The notes under the pieces: model-generated
Databases searched by the model: none
What the model saw: the letters and a program-made list of their open reading frames with translations, nothing else
Told to the model about the DNA's origin: nothing
Source of the DNA: Aquimarina acroporae
GTDB taxonomy: Bacteria; Bacteroidota; Bacteroidia; Flavobacteriales; Flavobacteriaceae
DNA length: 62,527 nt
NCBI RefSeq assembly: GCF_023195925.1
Contig: NZ_JALPRE010000023.1
Span: 1-62,527 of the forward strand
Reading direction: 5' to 3'
Made by a program: the position numbers and the translations under genes
Shown here: in pieces, positions 9,351 to 21,900 of the stretch
Numbering within the stretch: position 1 is the first letter of the stretch
Layout: each line of letters begins with the position of its first letter

Positions 9351-12300
9351 TTAAATGAGTAATTTGAGGTTACGTTCTTCAATTTCTTGATCAGAAATTT
9401 CTAATTGTTTTATCGTTAAAATGTAATCAGAAATTTCCTTTATCGTCTGTTTCTCAAAAACTTCACTTATAGTCATTTCTACATTAAAAGTTTTCAAAAT
9501 TGAATTCACCAAAGTAATTGCCTTTAACGAATGTCCTCCAATATTGAAGAAACTTGTTTTTATGCTTATATCTTCTGCTTTAATGCCTAAAATATCTGAC
9601 CATATTACTACTAACTTTTCTTCTGTTTTATTGGTAGGTGGTACATATTTTTCTATACTACCTATTTCAGGTTTTGGTAAAGCAGATTTATTTAGCTTAC
9701 CATTAAAAGTTAATGGTATCTCTTCGAGCTTAACAAAATATGAAGGAATCATATATTCGGGTAGGCTTTCTTTAAGAAAACTCTTTAACTCATTCACTTC
9801 TATAGGTTCAGATTGATCTGCTAAGTAGTATGCTATGATACAATAATCATTGAAGTATTTTTGATAGTCTACAATCACCGTATTAATTGAAGAATGTTCG
9901 GCCAAACTAGATTCTATCTCACCCAATTCAATTCGATTTCCTCTCAGTTTTATTTGATTGTCCATTCTACCCAAATAGTCTATTGTACCATCTGGCAGCC
10001 ATCTAGCCATATCACCAGTCTTATACAACTTATAAGGGTCATTTTTATCAAATGGGTTATCTATAAATTTTTCAGAAGTAAGTTTTTCTTTGTTAAGATA
10101 TCCTCTGGCAACCTGTACTCCCCCAATAAGTAATTCTCCTTTTACTCCGCACGGCTGAATTTCATTATTACTATTTACGATATAAATTTGAGTATTTGCG
10201 ATAGGTTTCCCAATAGTAACTTTATCTTGATCATGATTTGTTAGATCAATGGCAGTAACATCTATAGCAGCTTCTGTTGGGCCATATAAATTATACAATC
10301 CTACATCTTTCAATTTTTCCTGAAACTCCTTAACTAAAGGTAATTTGAGTGCTTCACCACTACAAATAACAGCTCTCAGTTTGCTGACTTTATATTCATT
10401 TAAACTTAATAGGAAAATAGATAGCATAGAAGGAACAAAGTGCATTAGTGTTATTCCTTCCTTTATCAATAATTGCTCGATATAGTTTGGATCTTTATGC
10501 CCATCGGGTTTTGCAAAAACCAATCTAGCCCCACATACTAAAGGTAACATTAACTCCCAAACAGATACATCAAAACAAAAATTCGTCTTTTGCAAAATAT
10601 GGTCATTTTTGGTAACATTAAAATAGTCACGCATCCATGATAAGCGATTATAAATTCCTGCATGCTCATTCATAACTCCCTTAGGCTTTCCTGTGGTCCC
10701 AGAGGTGTAAATAACATATGCTAGTGAAGATTTAGTAATATCAACCTCTGGAGCTGTTTTTGAATTCTTAGTATATACCGTAGAATTATCAAGAAGCACC
10801 CTTGGAATTTCAAAAAGTTCATCATACTTTGATTGAGTAAGGACGAATGGTGATTGTACATCTTCCAAAATATAATCAATACGATTTTGAGGATATGTCG
10901 GGTCGATTGGCACGTACGCCCCACCAGCTTTAAGAATACCCAAAATACCGATAATCATTTCTGTTGAACGATCTATGCAAATGGGAACTAGAGTGTCTGT
11001 TGTTACTCCCATATCAATAAGCTTATGAGCCAATTGATTTGAATATTGGTCTAACTCTTTATAAGTTAATGAATCATTTTTAAATGAAACCGACGTTGCA
11101 TCAGGAGCTTGCTCTACTTGCTTTTTGAATAGATCCAAAATCGTATTTCCTTCTTTAAAAGGAGTTTTCGTAGCATTAAGTTCCTTTGTCAAGGTAATGT
11201 AATCTTCATCAGGTAATACATTTTCACTAAATGCCTCTTGATCGGCATCTTCTAATATTTGATCAAGTGTATTCTTAAAATAAGCATATAATTTATCTGG
11301 TTGTTCTTTTTCTAAAAGAGATGCAGAATGTACCACTCTTAAAATAAAGTCACTATTATTAGCAAGAATATGAAGGTTAAGTGGTGTGTTTTCATTTAAA
11401 TAGGACTTTGTGCCCGCAGCCGGCCCAAAAATTTCATCGGTATACCCCTCAAACTCTTCATAAACCCTAAAATCTATGTAATTCAGTTTAACATCAAAGA
11501 TTGGGTTTGTATCAATGCTTTTTTCGTCTATAATCTCCAAAATTTTGTAAAAAGGAACACGCTCATGGTATTTTAAATCAACAAGTTTGTTCTCTATATA
11601 GTTCACATATTCTCTCCAGGTAATACCATTTGGCACTTGTACTCTAAAAGGAATTGTATTTAAAAAGCAACCTAAAAGATCTTCTCCATCGGGGACTAAA
11701 GGTCTTATATTGGTAACAATACCCATAGTAAGGTCATTTTCATAGCTTATTCTTCTTAAAGAATAAATAATTGCTGCAAAACAAAGGTGTTTAAAGTTAG
11801 TATTCAGTTTGTTCGCCGCATCTTCTATTTCTTTTCTATATCCTTTTCCTAGATCAAAGTCATTTGTTACTACTTCATGTGGTAAACCTGTAGGAGTTAA
11901 TTCAAACCTTTTATATCCAGAAAGTTCATTTTTCCAATAGTTTATACTAGATTTATTTCTTGTAGCGATCAATTCACCAAGTATTTGATCTCTATAACTA
12001 CTTTTTATTTCTTTAAGGAAGTAGTTTTCATTTTTCATTAAAGCTCTACAAGTATTGTTGAGTTCTGTTAAAAAAGATGCTAAACTCCAGCCATCAAGCA
12101 AAGAATGATTGAAATCAAATAACACATGCTGAAATCCTTCTCTTACCTTAAAAATATGCATTCTCCATATCAATGACATTGAAAGGCTTTTTTCTCTAAG
12201 TTTTTCTTCCTCCAACTTATCAGAAATAAACTGTTCTTGTTCCTCGGCATTTAAATGGCATAAATCAATAAAATGAACATCTGGCTCTATTTCCTTTAAA

Positions 12301-15300
12301 ATAATGTGAGCGAAATTTTCTAAATCGTAGATCTTTCTAAATTCACTATGTTTTTTTACAATTAGATTAATTGCTTTCTTGAAAATTTCAAAATCGAAGT
12401 TCTCGAAAGGCAAATCATACATATTTTGTTCATGATATAGAATATTATGGATATTCTCTGAATTTCCCAACAAAGAATAAAACACCATTCCTTTTTCTAT
12501 ACCATTCATAGGATACACTTCTTCATAAGTATCCAAAAATTCATTTTCATTTTTATATTTTTCCTGGAATAATCGAAGCTCTTCTTCAGCTTCTTTTCTT
12601 AACAAAACGTATTCTTCACCTTGTTTAGATTTTATTGCATTTGCTAATTCTTTGATTGTTGGGTAAGAATAAATATCTGCAATGACAAGGGAGGATGCTA
12701 GTCGTTCATTAATTGTTGCTATTAAAGCTATTGCTCTTAAAGAATCTCCTCCTAAATTGAAAAAATTATCTGAGATACCTATTCTTTCTACACCTAAATA
12801 TTTTTCCCATATTTCACATATAGCTTTTTCTTCTTCATTGGTTGGCGCTTCATAATTCTCAAGAGATATTTCGGTTTTTGGTTCTGGTAATTTAGAAATA
12901 TCAATTTTACTATTAGAAGTGTATGGTAATTCTTCTATTCTCATGAAATATGAAGGCACCATATAATGTGGAAGTTTTTCGGTTAAGTACAATCGTAAGG
13001 TATTAAGATCGATATTATCTTCAGAGGTATAATATGCGCACAAATATGGTTCATTATCTTTTGACTCTTTTTTTACGACTACCACATTACTTATTAAATC
13101 ATATTGATACAAATGATGCTCAATTTCTTTCAATTCAATTCTAAATCCTTTTAACTGAACTTGATTATCTGCTCTTCTTTTATATTCCAACTCGCCATTT
13201 TCTAACAAAATGGCCAAATCACCAGATTTATATAATCTATCGGTACTATCAAATGGACTTTCGATAAACCTAGAATTGGTTAATTCCTCATTGTTAATAT
13301 ACCCCCGTGCAACTCCTTCTCCTCCAACATAAATCTCTCCAACTACTCCAACCGGAACAGGTTTTAAATTGTCATCTAAAAGATAAATAGATCCTGTTGG
13401 TAATGCCTTCCCAATATTACTAAGGCTTAATTCCATTTCCTCTGACCCTATATTCTTATATGTCATATGAACCGTTACCTCAGTAATACCATACATATTG
13501 ATAAGTTTAGTTTCTGGATGCAATTCACTCCATTCTTTCAACTTAGAAGGAATTAGGGCTTCTCCTCCAAAGATTACATATTGCAAATCCTGCAACAACT
13601 CATTTTTATCAATACTTTCTTTAATTAGATTATAAAATGAAGTAGGTGTTTGATTTAAAACTGTTACTTTATTCTCTTTTAAAATGTTAAGAAACTTACT
13701 TGGATCTCTTGCATCCATGGTAGAAACAAGAACCAATTTTCCTCCATAAAGTAAAGGTCCGTACATTTCCCAAACACTGAAATCAAAACAGTGACTATGA
13801 AACATCGTCCAAACATCATTATCTGTAAAATCGAATTGGAAAGATTCATTAAACAAAAGACGAACAACATTCTTATGCTCAACCATTACTCCTTTAGGTT
13901 TCCCTGTCGTACCGGAGGTATAAATCACATAACTTAAATCACTCGGACTATTCATGACCTCTAAATTACAAGTATCATGAATTGTTTCTGCTTGAGACAT
14001 CAATAGTATGGAGACATCATCATTATTAATAAGATCCATATAACTTTCTGTAGACAGAACCCACCCAAGCTCACTATTTTCTACGATATAATCAATTCGG
14101 TTTTGAGGATAGTTAACATCAATAGGAACATACGCGCCGCCTGCTTTCAAAATCCCAAGCATTCCTATAATTACCTCAAAACTCTTCTCCATCATCACTC
14201 CTACTACTTCATTACGACCTACTCCTTTATTACGGAGCATTCTTGCTACCTGATTCGCTTTATTGTTAATTTCATTGTAGGTCATTGAGTTCTCTCCGAA
14301 TACCACAGCAATATTTTCAGGGGTTTTAGCTACTTGTCTCTCAAAAATTTCTACTATGGTTGCTTCTCGTGGAAATTCAACATTACTAAAATTATTAACT
14401 TCTAATAGTTGCTGACTAGCATTTATATCTAACAAAGTAATTGCATCTATCTCTAGAGATTCATTTTCTGAAACCTGGTCAATTACATTTACGAAATACT
14501 CAAAGAACCGCTCAATAGTCTCTTTTTTGAATAATTCTGTTGAGTATTCAAAAGTACAGCCTAACTCATCTTCCTTATCTTCAAAATGCATAATAAGATC
14601 AAACTTTGCGGTAGACTTATCTATTTCAAAAGGTTTTAATTCAATTCCATTTATCTCTAAATGTGTTTGATTATAATTGTTCAAAGTGATAAGTGTATTA
14701 AACAAAGGATTTACTTCATTATCTCTACTTATTCCTAAATCCTCCAATACCTTTTCATACGGATATTCTTGATTTTCGAAATACTGTACAATTTTAGAAT
14801 TCACTTCTTTCAAATAATCAATAAAACGCACCTCTTTTCTTGGATTGAAACGCATGGATAAGGTATTCACAAACATCCCTATCATGTTTTCTAAGCTCCA
14901 ATGTCTTCTTCCTGCTACCGGTGTACCAATAGCCAAATCATCGACTCCGGTCAATTTAGCTTGTAGAACACTATATAAACCACTTAAAACACTAAATAAC
15001 GATGCTTTCCCTTTTTTGGATAGTTTTTCAATTGCTCGTTTTCTTTTTTTATCAATCGTAAAATGAGCATAGGCGCCTTCAAATGAAATTTTTGAAGATT
15101 TTTTAAAATCTACAGGAAGCTCTGCCGTATTTTTATAACCTTCTAATTCATTAAGCCAAAAATCTTTTTGATTAGAAAGGTTTTTCTGATAGTCTTCACT
15201 GTAATACCAGGAAGCGTAATCCCTAAACTGTAAATTAATAGCAGGAAGATCTTCTTCGCAGTATAGGGCCATAAGTTCTTTCAAAAATATTTGAAGCGAA

Positions 15301-15911
15301 ACTCCGTCAAAAATAATATGATGTACATCTATTAATAGTACAAATTTTTCTGATACGGTTTCTAATATCTTTGCTCTAAGTAATGGTGCTTTTTCCAGGT
15401 CGAAAGAGGTTGAAAAACTTTGAATAGCACTGTTTACTTCTTTTTGTTTACATTTTTGATACTCAAGTTTAAACTCTACGTTATCATTTACGATTTGTCT
15501 TGGTTCATAATTGTCATTTAAAACAAAATGTGTACGTAGACTATCGTGTCGCTTTATAAGTTTCTCAAATGCAACTTCTAATTTCGAAATATTCAAAGCC
15601 CCGTTTAGTTCACATGCAAAAGGAATATTATAAACATTTGAATCCTCTGCCATTCCTTGAAGAACAAATAACCGAGCTTGCGGAGGAGTTAATGCTACTG
15701 GTTCAAGAGACTCTAGTTTAGGAATATCTGTGGCATTTACTTTCATTTTCTCGTTCATATGAAAGTAATTGATCAAATCAATTTTGTTCTTTTTGATCTC
15801 CTCAATAATTCCTTCTTGTTTGAATCCTTCAGGAACACTTAATTTTAAGTTATTGTCCTCAACGCGTATATTAACATCAAGCTCTTTTAATTTTAATAGT
15901 AATTCTTCCAT
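9351..15911 (-). CDS. NRPS C (docking-C-A-T-C-A-T), Thr and Ser modules
   Basis: 2186-residue synthetase. TubC-like docking domain (1-52); C1 (about 75-490, HHIIFDG near 197); A1 (about 520-1000); T1 with GGDSL near 1054; C2 (about 1130-1560); A2 (about 1590-2080); T2 with GGHSL near 2127. There is no TE or release domain. By-eye code of A1 is DFWNIGMVHK, the well-known threonine code. A2 gives DVWHISLIDK, one residue from the standard serine code DVWHLSLIDK. C2 is atypical: its His motif reads NHSLLDGW, its N-terminal motif is diverged, and the carrier before it has GGDS, a form usual upstream of epimerising or D-accepting partners. The gene starts 20 nt after the stop of NRPS B. Assignment as NRPS is certain; Thr and Ser are likely. 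Confidence 0.97.
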   Translation of the reverse strand: MEELLLKLKELDVNIRVEDNNLKLSVPEGFKQEGIIEEIKKNKIDLINYFHMNEKMKVNATDIPKLESLEPVALTPPQARLFVLQGMAEDSNVYNIPFACELNGALNISKLEVAFEKLIKRHDSLRTHFVLNDNYEPRQIVNDNVEFKLEYQKCKQKEVNSAIQSFSTSFDLEKAPLLRAKILETVSEKFVLLIDVHHIIFDGVSLQIFLKELMALYCEEDLPAINLQFRDYASWYYSEDYQKNLSNQKDFWLNELEGYKNTAELPVDFKKSSKISFEGAYAHFTIDKKRKRAIEKLSKKGKASLFSVLSGLYSVLQAKLTGVDDLAIGTPVAGRRHWSLENMIGMFVNTLSMRFNPRKEVRFIDYLKEVNSKIVQYFENQEYPYEKVLEDLGISRDNEVNPLFNTLITLNNYNQTHLEINGIELKPFEIDKSTAKFDLIMHFEDKEDELGCTFEYSTELFKKETIERFFEYFVNVIDQVSENESLEIDAITLLDINASQQLLEVNNFSNVEFPREATIVEIFERQVAKTPENIAVVFGENSMTYNEINNKANQVARMLRNKGVGRNEVVGVMMEKSFEVIIGMLGILKAGGAYVPIDVNYPQNRIDYIVENSELGWVLSTESYMDLINNDDVSILLMSQAETIHDTCNLEVMNSPSDLSYVIYTSGTTGKPKGVMVEHKNVVRLLFNESFQFDFTDNDVWTMFHSHCFDFSVWEMYGPLLYGGKLVLVSTMDARDPSKFLNILKENKVTVLNQTPTSFYNLIKESIDKNELLQDLQYVIFGGEALIPSKLKEWSELHPETKLINMYGITEVTVHMTYKNIGSEEMELSLSNIGKALPTGSIYLLDDNLKPVPVGVVGEIYVGGEGVARGYINNEELTNSRFIESPFDSTDRLYKSGDLAILLENGELEYKRRADNQVQLKGFRIELKEIEHHLYQYDLISNVVVVKKESKDNEPYLCAYYTSEDNIDLNTLRLYLTEKLPHYMVPSYFMRIEELPYTSNSKIDISKLPEPKTEISLENYEAPTNEEEKAICEIWEKYLGVERIGISDNFFNLGGDSLRAIALIATINERLASSLVIADIYSYPTIKELANAIKSKQGEEYVLLRKEAEEELRLFQEKYKNENEFLDTYEEVYPMNGIEKGMVFYSLLGNSENIHNILYHEQNMYDLPFENFDFEIFKKAINLIVKKHSEFRKIYDLENFAHIILKEIEPDVHFIDLCHLNAEEQEQFISDKLEEEKLREKSLSMSLIWRMHIFKVREGFQHVLFDFNHSLLDGWSLASFLTELNNTCRALMKNENYFLKEIKSSYRDQILGELIATRNKSSINYWKNELSGYKRFELTPTGLPHEVVTNDFDLGKGYRKEIEDAANKLNTNFKHLCFAAIIYSLRRISYENDLTMGIVTNIRPLVPDGEDLLGCFLNTIPFRVQVPNGITWREYVNYIENKLVDLKYHERVPFYKILEIIDEKSIDTNPIFDVKLNYIDFRVYEEFEGYTDEIFGPAAGTKSYLNENTPLNLHILANNSDFILRVVHSASLLEKEQPDKLYAYFKNTLDQILEDADQEAFSENVLPDEDYITLTKELNATKTPFKEGNTILDLFKKQVEQAPDATSVSFKNDSLTYKELDQYSNQLAHKLIDMGVTTDTLVPICIDRSTEMIIGILGILKAGGAYVPIDPTYPQNRIDYILEDVQSPFVLTQSKYDELFEIPRVLLDNSTVYTKNSKTAPEVDITKSSLAYVIYTSGTTGKPKGVMNEHAGIYNRLSWMRDYFNVTKNDHILQKTNFCFDVSVWELMLPLVCGARLVFAKPDGHKDPNYIEQLLIKEGITLMHFVPSMLSIFLLSLNEYKVSKLRAVICSGEALKLPLVKEFQEKLKDVGLYNLYGPTEAAIDVTAIDLTNHDQDKVTIGKPIANTQIYIVNSNNEIQPCGVKGELLIGGVQVARGYLNKEKLTSEKFIDNPFDKNDPYKLYKTGDMARWLPDGTIDYLGRMDNQIKLRGNRIELGEIESSLAEHSSINTVIVDYQKYFNDYCIIAYYLADQSEPIEVNELKSFLKESLPEYMIPSYFVKLEEIPLTFNGKLNKSALPKPEIGSIEKYVPPTNKTEEKLVVIWSDILGIKAEDISIKTSFFNIGGHSLKAITLVNSILKTFNVEMTISEVFEKQTIKEISDYILTIKQLEISDQEIEERNLKLLI

Positions 15912-15931
15912 GATTTCTTGACTTCAGTTGT

Positions 15932-18900
15932 TTATAATAAAATTTCTTCTCGTTTCCCTTTTTCGTCACTATCATTTTCTAACCATTGTTTCATAGTTAT
16001 CATTTCGGATAGTTGACGAATGGTCTTCCCATTAAAAATGTCATCTAGTTTTATTTGAATCTCAAATTCTTTATTGATACTATTGGCCAATTGAATTACA
16101 TTTAAGGAGTGCCCTCCTAGATCAATAAAACTGGATTCTACTCCTATTTGATTTTCTTCCTTTTTAAGAATTTTAGCCCATAAGCAAACCAAATTCTCTT
16201 CTATTGGATTTGAAGGAGCCGTATAAGTTTCCTTTTTCTCGACATTGATATTGGTTAACGCTTTTTGATCAATCTTTCCATTTTTGGTATAAGGAAAAGC
16301 TTTTATCCAGATAAAAGAGCTCGGGATCATATATGACGGCAGTAATGTGGACAGGACATCTTTAAGTTCTTCATCTTTCGGCTGTTCGTATCCAGACAAA
16401 TATGCCAGTAATTGTTTGTTTTCATCATTTCCTTGAACAGTTACATAGGCTTGTTTTATCATTAAATGTTGCTCAAGTATGTTTTCAATTTCTCCAATTT
16501 CGATTCGATGCCCTCTTATTTTTATTTGGTTATCGATTCGTCCTAAGTACTCGATTTTTCCATCAATATTCCACCTTCCTAAATCTCCACTTTTGTAAAA
16601 GCGTTCTTCATCTAGGGTTACAAATTTTTCAGAAGTTAATTCTGGCCTATTTATATATCCGTTAGAAACACCTGATCCTCCAATATATATTTCTCCTGAT
16701 ACGCCAATTGGGACCAGTTTTTTATCTGAATCAAGGATGCGAATCTTAGCATTAGCCATAGGATACCCAATGGTAATTTCATCATCTAGTACTACCTCAA
16801 TTGCTGTACATGCCACTGTTGCTTCGGTTGGGCCATATTCATTGTATACTTTAATATCTTCATTAATATTTTTTACAATTTGGATGTGACTATTTTTTAA
16901 CGCCTCCCCACCACAAATAATGGTTCTCACCGAAGTATTTTCGATAGTTAAATTTTCAAGAATGGTCAAGTGCGTTGGAGTTAATTTTAATGTATCGATC
17001 TCCTTATTATTAAAACTCTCTAAAAGTAATTGGTCAATACTTTTTTCCTCGTCACATAAAAAGAGCTTTTTCCCTCTTGTAAGGCTTGTAAAGATTGCTG
17101 TTATCGATAAATCAAAAGACATAGAGCTCATTAAAGCCCAGTTTCCTTGATCAAAACTTTCAAAATAATATTCGTTACTTGAAGAGATATAATTATATAA
17201 ATTGGCATGGGAAATCATACAGCCTTTTGGCTTTCCTGTAGACCCAGAAGTATATAAAATATAGGCCAAACTATCTAAATCTACTTCTGGCAACTTTCTA
17301 GTTGTATTCTCAATTGTAGATTCATTTAATTCTGAGATTTGCAGCCAATGGTATGATTCTAATACTTCTGGTTGTTCATCTATATTGGTAATAATAAATG
17401 CACAACCACTTTCTTCCATCATATGAATAATTCTAGAACCAGGTAAAGCTTTATCTAAGGTGAGATAAGTTGCTCCAGATTTTAGAATAGCCAAAATTGC
17501 CGTTATCATATCAATAGATCTGGTCATCCGAATTCCAATAATCTCTCCAGGAGAAATACCTTGATCCATTAATTTTAGGGCCCAATCATCAGATTTACTA
17601 TCAAGTTCTCTGTATGTAAGGCGCTTTCCTTCAAATATTAATGCATCTTCTTCAGGATACAACCTAACCTGTTCTTTGAACAAATCTATTATAGTCTCGT
17701 TTTCAGGATAGTTTACTTCTGTATTATTAAAATCTACTAATAGTTTCTTTTGCTCTACTTCTGAAACGATATCTATATCTTGAACTGTTTTGGAAACATC
17801 TAGAAGTACAACATCAATAATCTTTTTCAGGTACTTTGAAAAACGAACTATAGTTGACTCTTTAAAAAGATCTTTACTGTATGTAAATGAAAAACTTAAT
17901 TCATTTCCTGTATCTAGTACAGACAAGAGAAGGTCAAACTTTGCTAAGGTATTTGATGTACCATATTCAACTATTTCAAGTTCTGTATCTTTTAAGTCTA
18001 TTCCTTCATTTTCAAATCTGTAATCTAAAAACACATTAAATAATCCATTTTGATCAGCTTCGTTTTCAACGTTTAATATTCCTACCAATTCTTCATAAGG
18101 GAACAGTTGATTTTCGAGAGCCATTGCATTCCCCTCTTGTACTTGATGAAGGAAATCATTAAACGTTTTCTTTGTATCTAAATAATTCCTAATTGGTAAG
18201 GTATTAATGAAATTACCTGTTACGTTTTGTAGATCATCATGTTCTCTACCTACCGCTGGTGTTCCTACTACTATATCGGTTTGATTAGATAACTTACTTA
18301 GGAAAATATTATAGATCGTCAAAATCACACTGTATGCTGTTACTTTTTCTGATCTAGCAATATTTTTTAATTGCTGAACTTTAGAAGAGTTTAATGTAAA
18401 CTCATATTTCCCTCCTTTTTCACTACTTTTTTCTGGTCTGCTATAATCAAATGGCAGTTCAAGTTTTGAAACCTCTTCAGAGAATTTCTCTAACCAAAAA
18501 TCTTTTTGTTTGTTTATTTCAGTCTGCTGTTCCTCTTCCAATCTCCACATGATATAATCTATATACTGGATTTTGGGTTTTGGCAATATTTCTCCTTTAT
18601 ATAGGGAAATTAAATCTTTAATAAGGATTTCATTAGTTACCTGATCAGATACGATATGATGTGTGTCCATTATCATAATGTGTTCTTGATCTGAAACTTT
18701 TAAAAGTCCAACCCTCCACAGTGGAGCTTTTTCAAGGTCAAACGATCTTATGAAATCATTTATCGTATCTTGTATAGTCTCTTTTTTAACTACATCAACC
18801 ACTGAAAAAGGAACCGTATCTGAAATACGCTGAACCGGATTTTCATTTACAAATTCGAACGAAGTTCGTAGAATACTATGCCTTTCTATTAATTGTTGAA

Positions 18901-21900
18901 ACGCTTTTTCAAATCTGGTCTTTTTAACATCACCCCTTAGCGTAACTACCATTGGAATATTGTAGGCCTTAGAATCTTTGTTATACTCATGCAGGAAAAA
19001 CATCTGTTGTTGAGAAGGTGATAATGGATAATATTCTCTTTTCTCACAAGATTGAATGCTAAGATGTTTTACCTTCTTTGTGGCTGATAAAACAAGTTTA
19101 TTCAAATGAGCGATCGTTGGTGATGCAATTACATCTTTAAGAGCTACTTTAATATTAAAACTTTTATTGATTTTGTTAGTTAAAAACACAGACTTTAAAG
19201 AATGCCCTCCTAAATCAAAGAAATTACTATTTAACCCAATAATACCTACCTCCAGATCAAGAACCTCTGCATATATTCTTGCCAATTCCTTTTCTAATTC
19301 GGTATTGGGTTCTAAATGGTTCTCTTGCTTTGTTATTGTTGGTTTTGGTAACGCTCGTCTATCTATTTTACCCGTTATAGTGCGAGGAAACTCTTTTATA
19401 TGAACAAAATATGAAGGGATCATATAATCTGGTAATAGTGTCGATAAAAATTCCCTTAGCCTAGCCACTGGAATTATATCTTTTGCTTGGTAGTAAGCAA
19501 CAAGAAATTTTTCTTTTTCGTTTTCACTTACCACTACGATGCCATTTTCGATATCTGAGATATTCAACAACTGACATTCAATTTCAGAAAGCTCAATTCT
19601 ATACCCTCTTATTTTTATCTGATTATCCTTTCTACCGTGATATTCTAAGTTACCATCTGGTAACCATCTCACCATATCTCCTGTTCGGTATACCTTATTT
19701 TCTGAACCGCCCCAATTTGATACAAATCTTTCCGATGTTAATGATTCTTGACCTACATAACTCCTAGCTAAACCATCTCCTCCTATACAAAGTTCTCCAA
19801 TGGTACCTACTGGAACCAAACCACCGTAATTATCTGTTACATAAGCACGCTCATTGGGTAAAGGTTTTCCAATTGGTATTGTATCATATAGATCAAGTTC
19901 TTTTCTATTCACCTTGAAACAGGTAGAATCTACGCAAGTTTCTGTGGGACCATAAAAATTGTATAACTGAGTAGTTTCTGCAAACCTGTTATAAAAATTA
20001 TTCACCAGCGCTTTAGACAATGCCTCTCCCGCTAAAATCCAACTAGATAAACTAGTTATCTTTTGTCCTTCTTTTGAAGCATCCATCAACATCCCCAAAT
20101 GCGTAGGAGTACCATCTGAAACGTCAATGTTATTATCGTTATAGAACTCTAAAAGTTTCACTCCATCTTTTCTGCTCTCTTCATCTACCACATATAGCTC
20201 ATGTCCTTGTAAAAAAGCTCCAAATATTTGCTGAACAGAAGCATCAAAAGAAAAAGATGCTAATAGTGATACCTTTAAATAATTATCTTCATATCTACTA
20301 TATACTCTTTCTTGTAACCCTTTAACCAGATTCATTACTGCCTTATGGGTCATCATCACTCCCTTTGGCTCTCCCGTAGAACCTGAAGTAAATATGCAAT
20401 ATGCTAAATCTGAGGCTTCTGTTTCAAAGGAAATCCTTGAAATACTCTGAGAATTAATACTATCTGAATGTATAGCTTCAACAGGCAAATAGGATGAATA
20501 TGCTTCCAGATATACATTTTGAGTTAATAAAAAAGTTGCTCTACTTTGATCCAACATATATCTTATTCTGCCTTCTGGTAAATTAATATCAAGCGGCAAA
20601 TACCCTGCACCAACTTTTAATACTCCCCATATACTAGTTAACATATCTGCGGTTCTATCAAATAGTAATCCCACAATATTCCCCGGAATTACCCCTCTTG
20701 AGATAAGATAATTTGCAATTTTATTAGATCTTTCATCTAAATCTCTGTAAGTCAATCTTTCTCCATTAGAAACTAACGCGATACGATCTGGATTACGATC
20801 AACTTGTTCTTCAAATAAAGCTACCAGACTTTTACCTTGATCATAAGTTATGGCTGTATCGTTAAAAGTTTGTAAGAGCTCATATTCACTATTTTGAAGT
20901 ACGCTGAAATTTTTGAGTTCCCGACTTGGTTCCTCTATTATCTGATCCACAATTTTTTCAAAATAGTTTACAAACTTTACAATACTCTCTGCATTAAATA
21001 AGTCTTCTCTATATTGAAAATTAAGTTCAATTTCATCATCTACCTCACTTGCTCTTAAGGTCATATCAAGTTTTGATACTTTAGCGTCATAGTCCAAAGG
21101 TTCAATAACAAAATCACTACTGTTAAAGTTAGATTCTTCTAGGTCAAAATACTCAAACATAACACTTACCAAAGGGTGTCTACTTGTATCTCTTGCTAAA
21201 TTCAGAGAATCTACTAGATCTTCGTAAGGGTAATTTTGATGTTCAAAAGCATCAAACGCTCTACTACTAACTTCTCTTAAAAATTCTAAGAACGGTTTAG
21301 TACCGATAGGAAAATTTCTTAGGGCCAAAGTATTGATAAACATTCCTGCAATCTGTTCCAAATCAGCGTGAGGTCTTCCGGACACAGAAGTTCCTATAAT
21401 TACATCTTCCTGATTGCAAAGCTTACTTAGTAATACATTATAAACACTTAATAAAACCATAAAAAGAGTAGTATTCTCTTTTTGAGCTAATCTTTTCAAA
21501 GCTTTAGTTTTTGTTTCATTAAGACTAAATTTTAAGTTTTGCCCATTATAATTGATTGTTGCAGGACGAGCTCCATCAATAGGTAATTCGGTAAAAGGAA
21601 CGTCATCTGCAAACTGGTTTAACCAAAAATTCCTTTCATTTAACAACATTTCTTGTTGTCTTTCATCCTGTTGCCATACTGCATAGTCTTTATATTGAAT
21701 GTTTATATCCTCGAGATTTTCTTCATTATATAATTTTATAAAATCTGACAGTAGAATATTACTTGTGATTCCGTCAGAAACGATATGATGTGTATCGCAT
21801 ATAATCACATATTCCTTTTCTGAAATTGAAATTAATCCAACTCGTAGTAATGGTGATTTAGTTAAATCAAACGGTCTAATAAAATCGTTCAAGATTTCAT

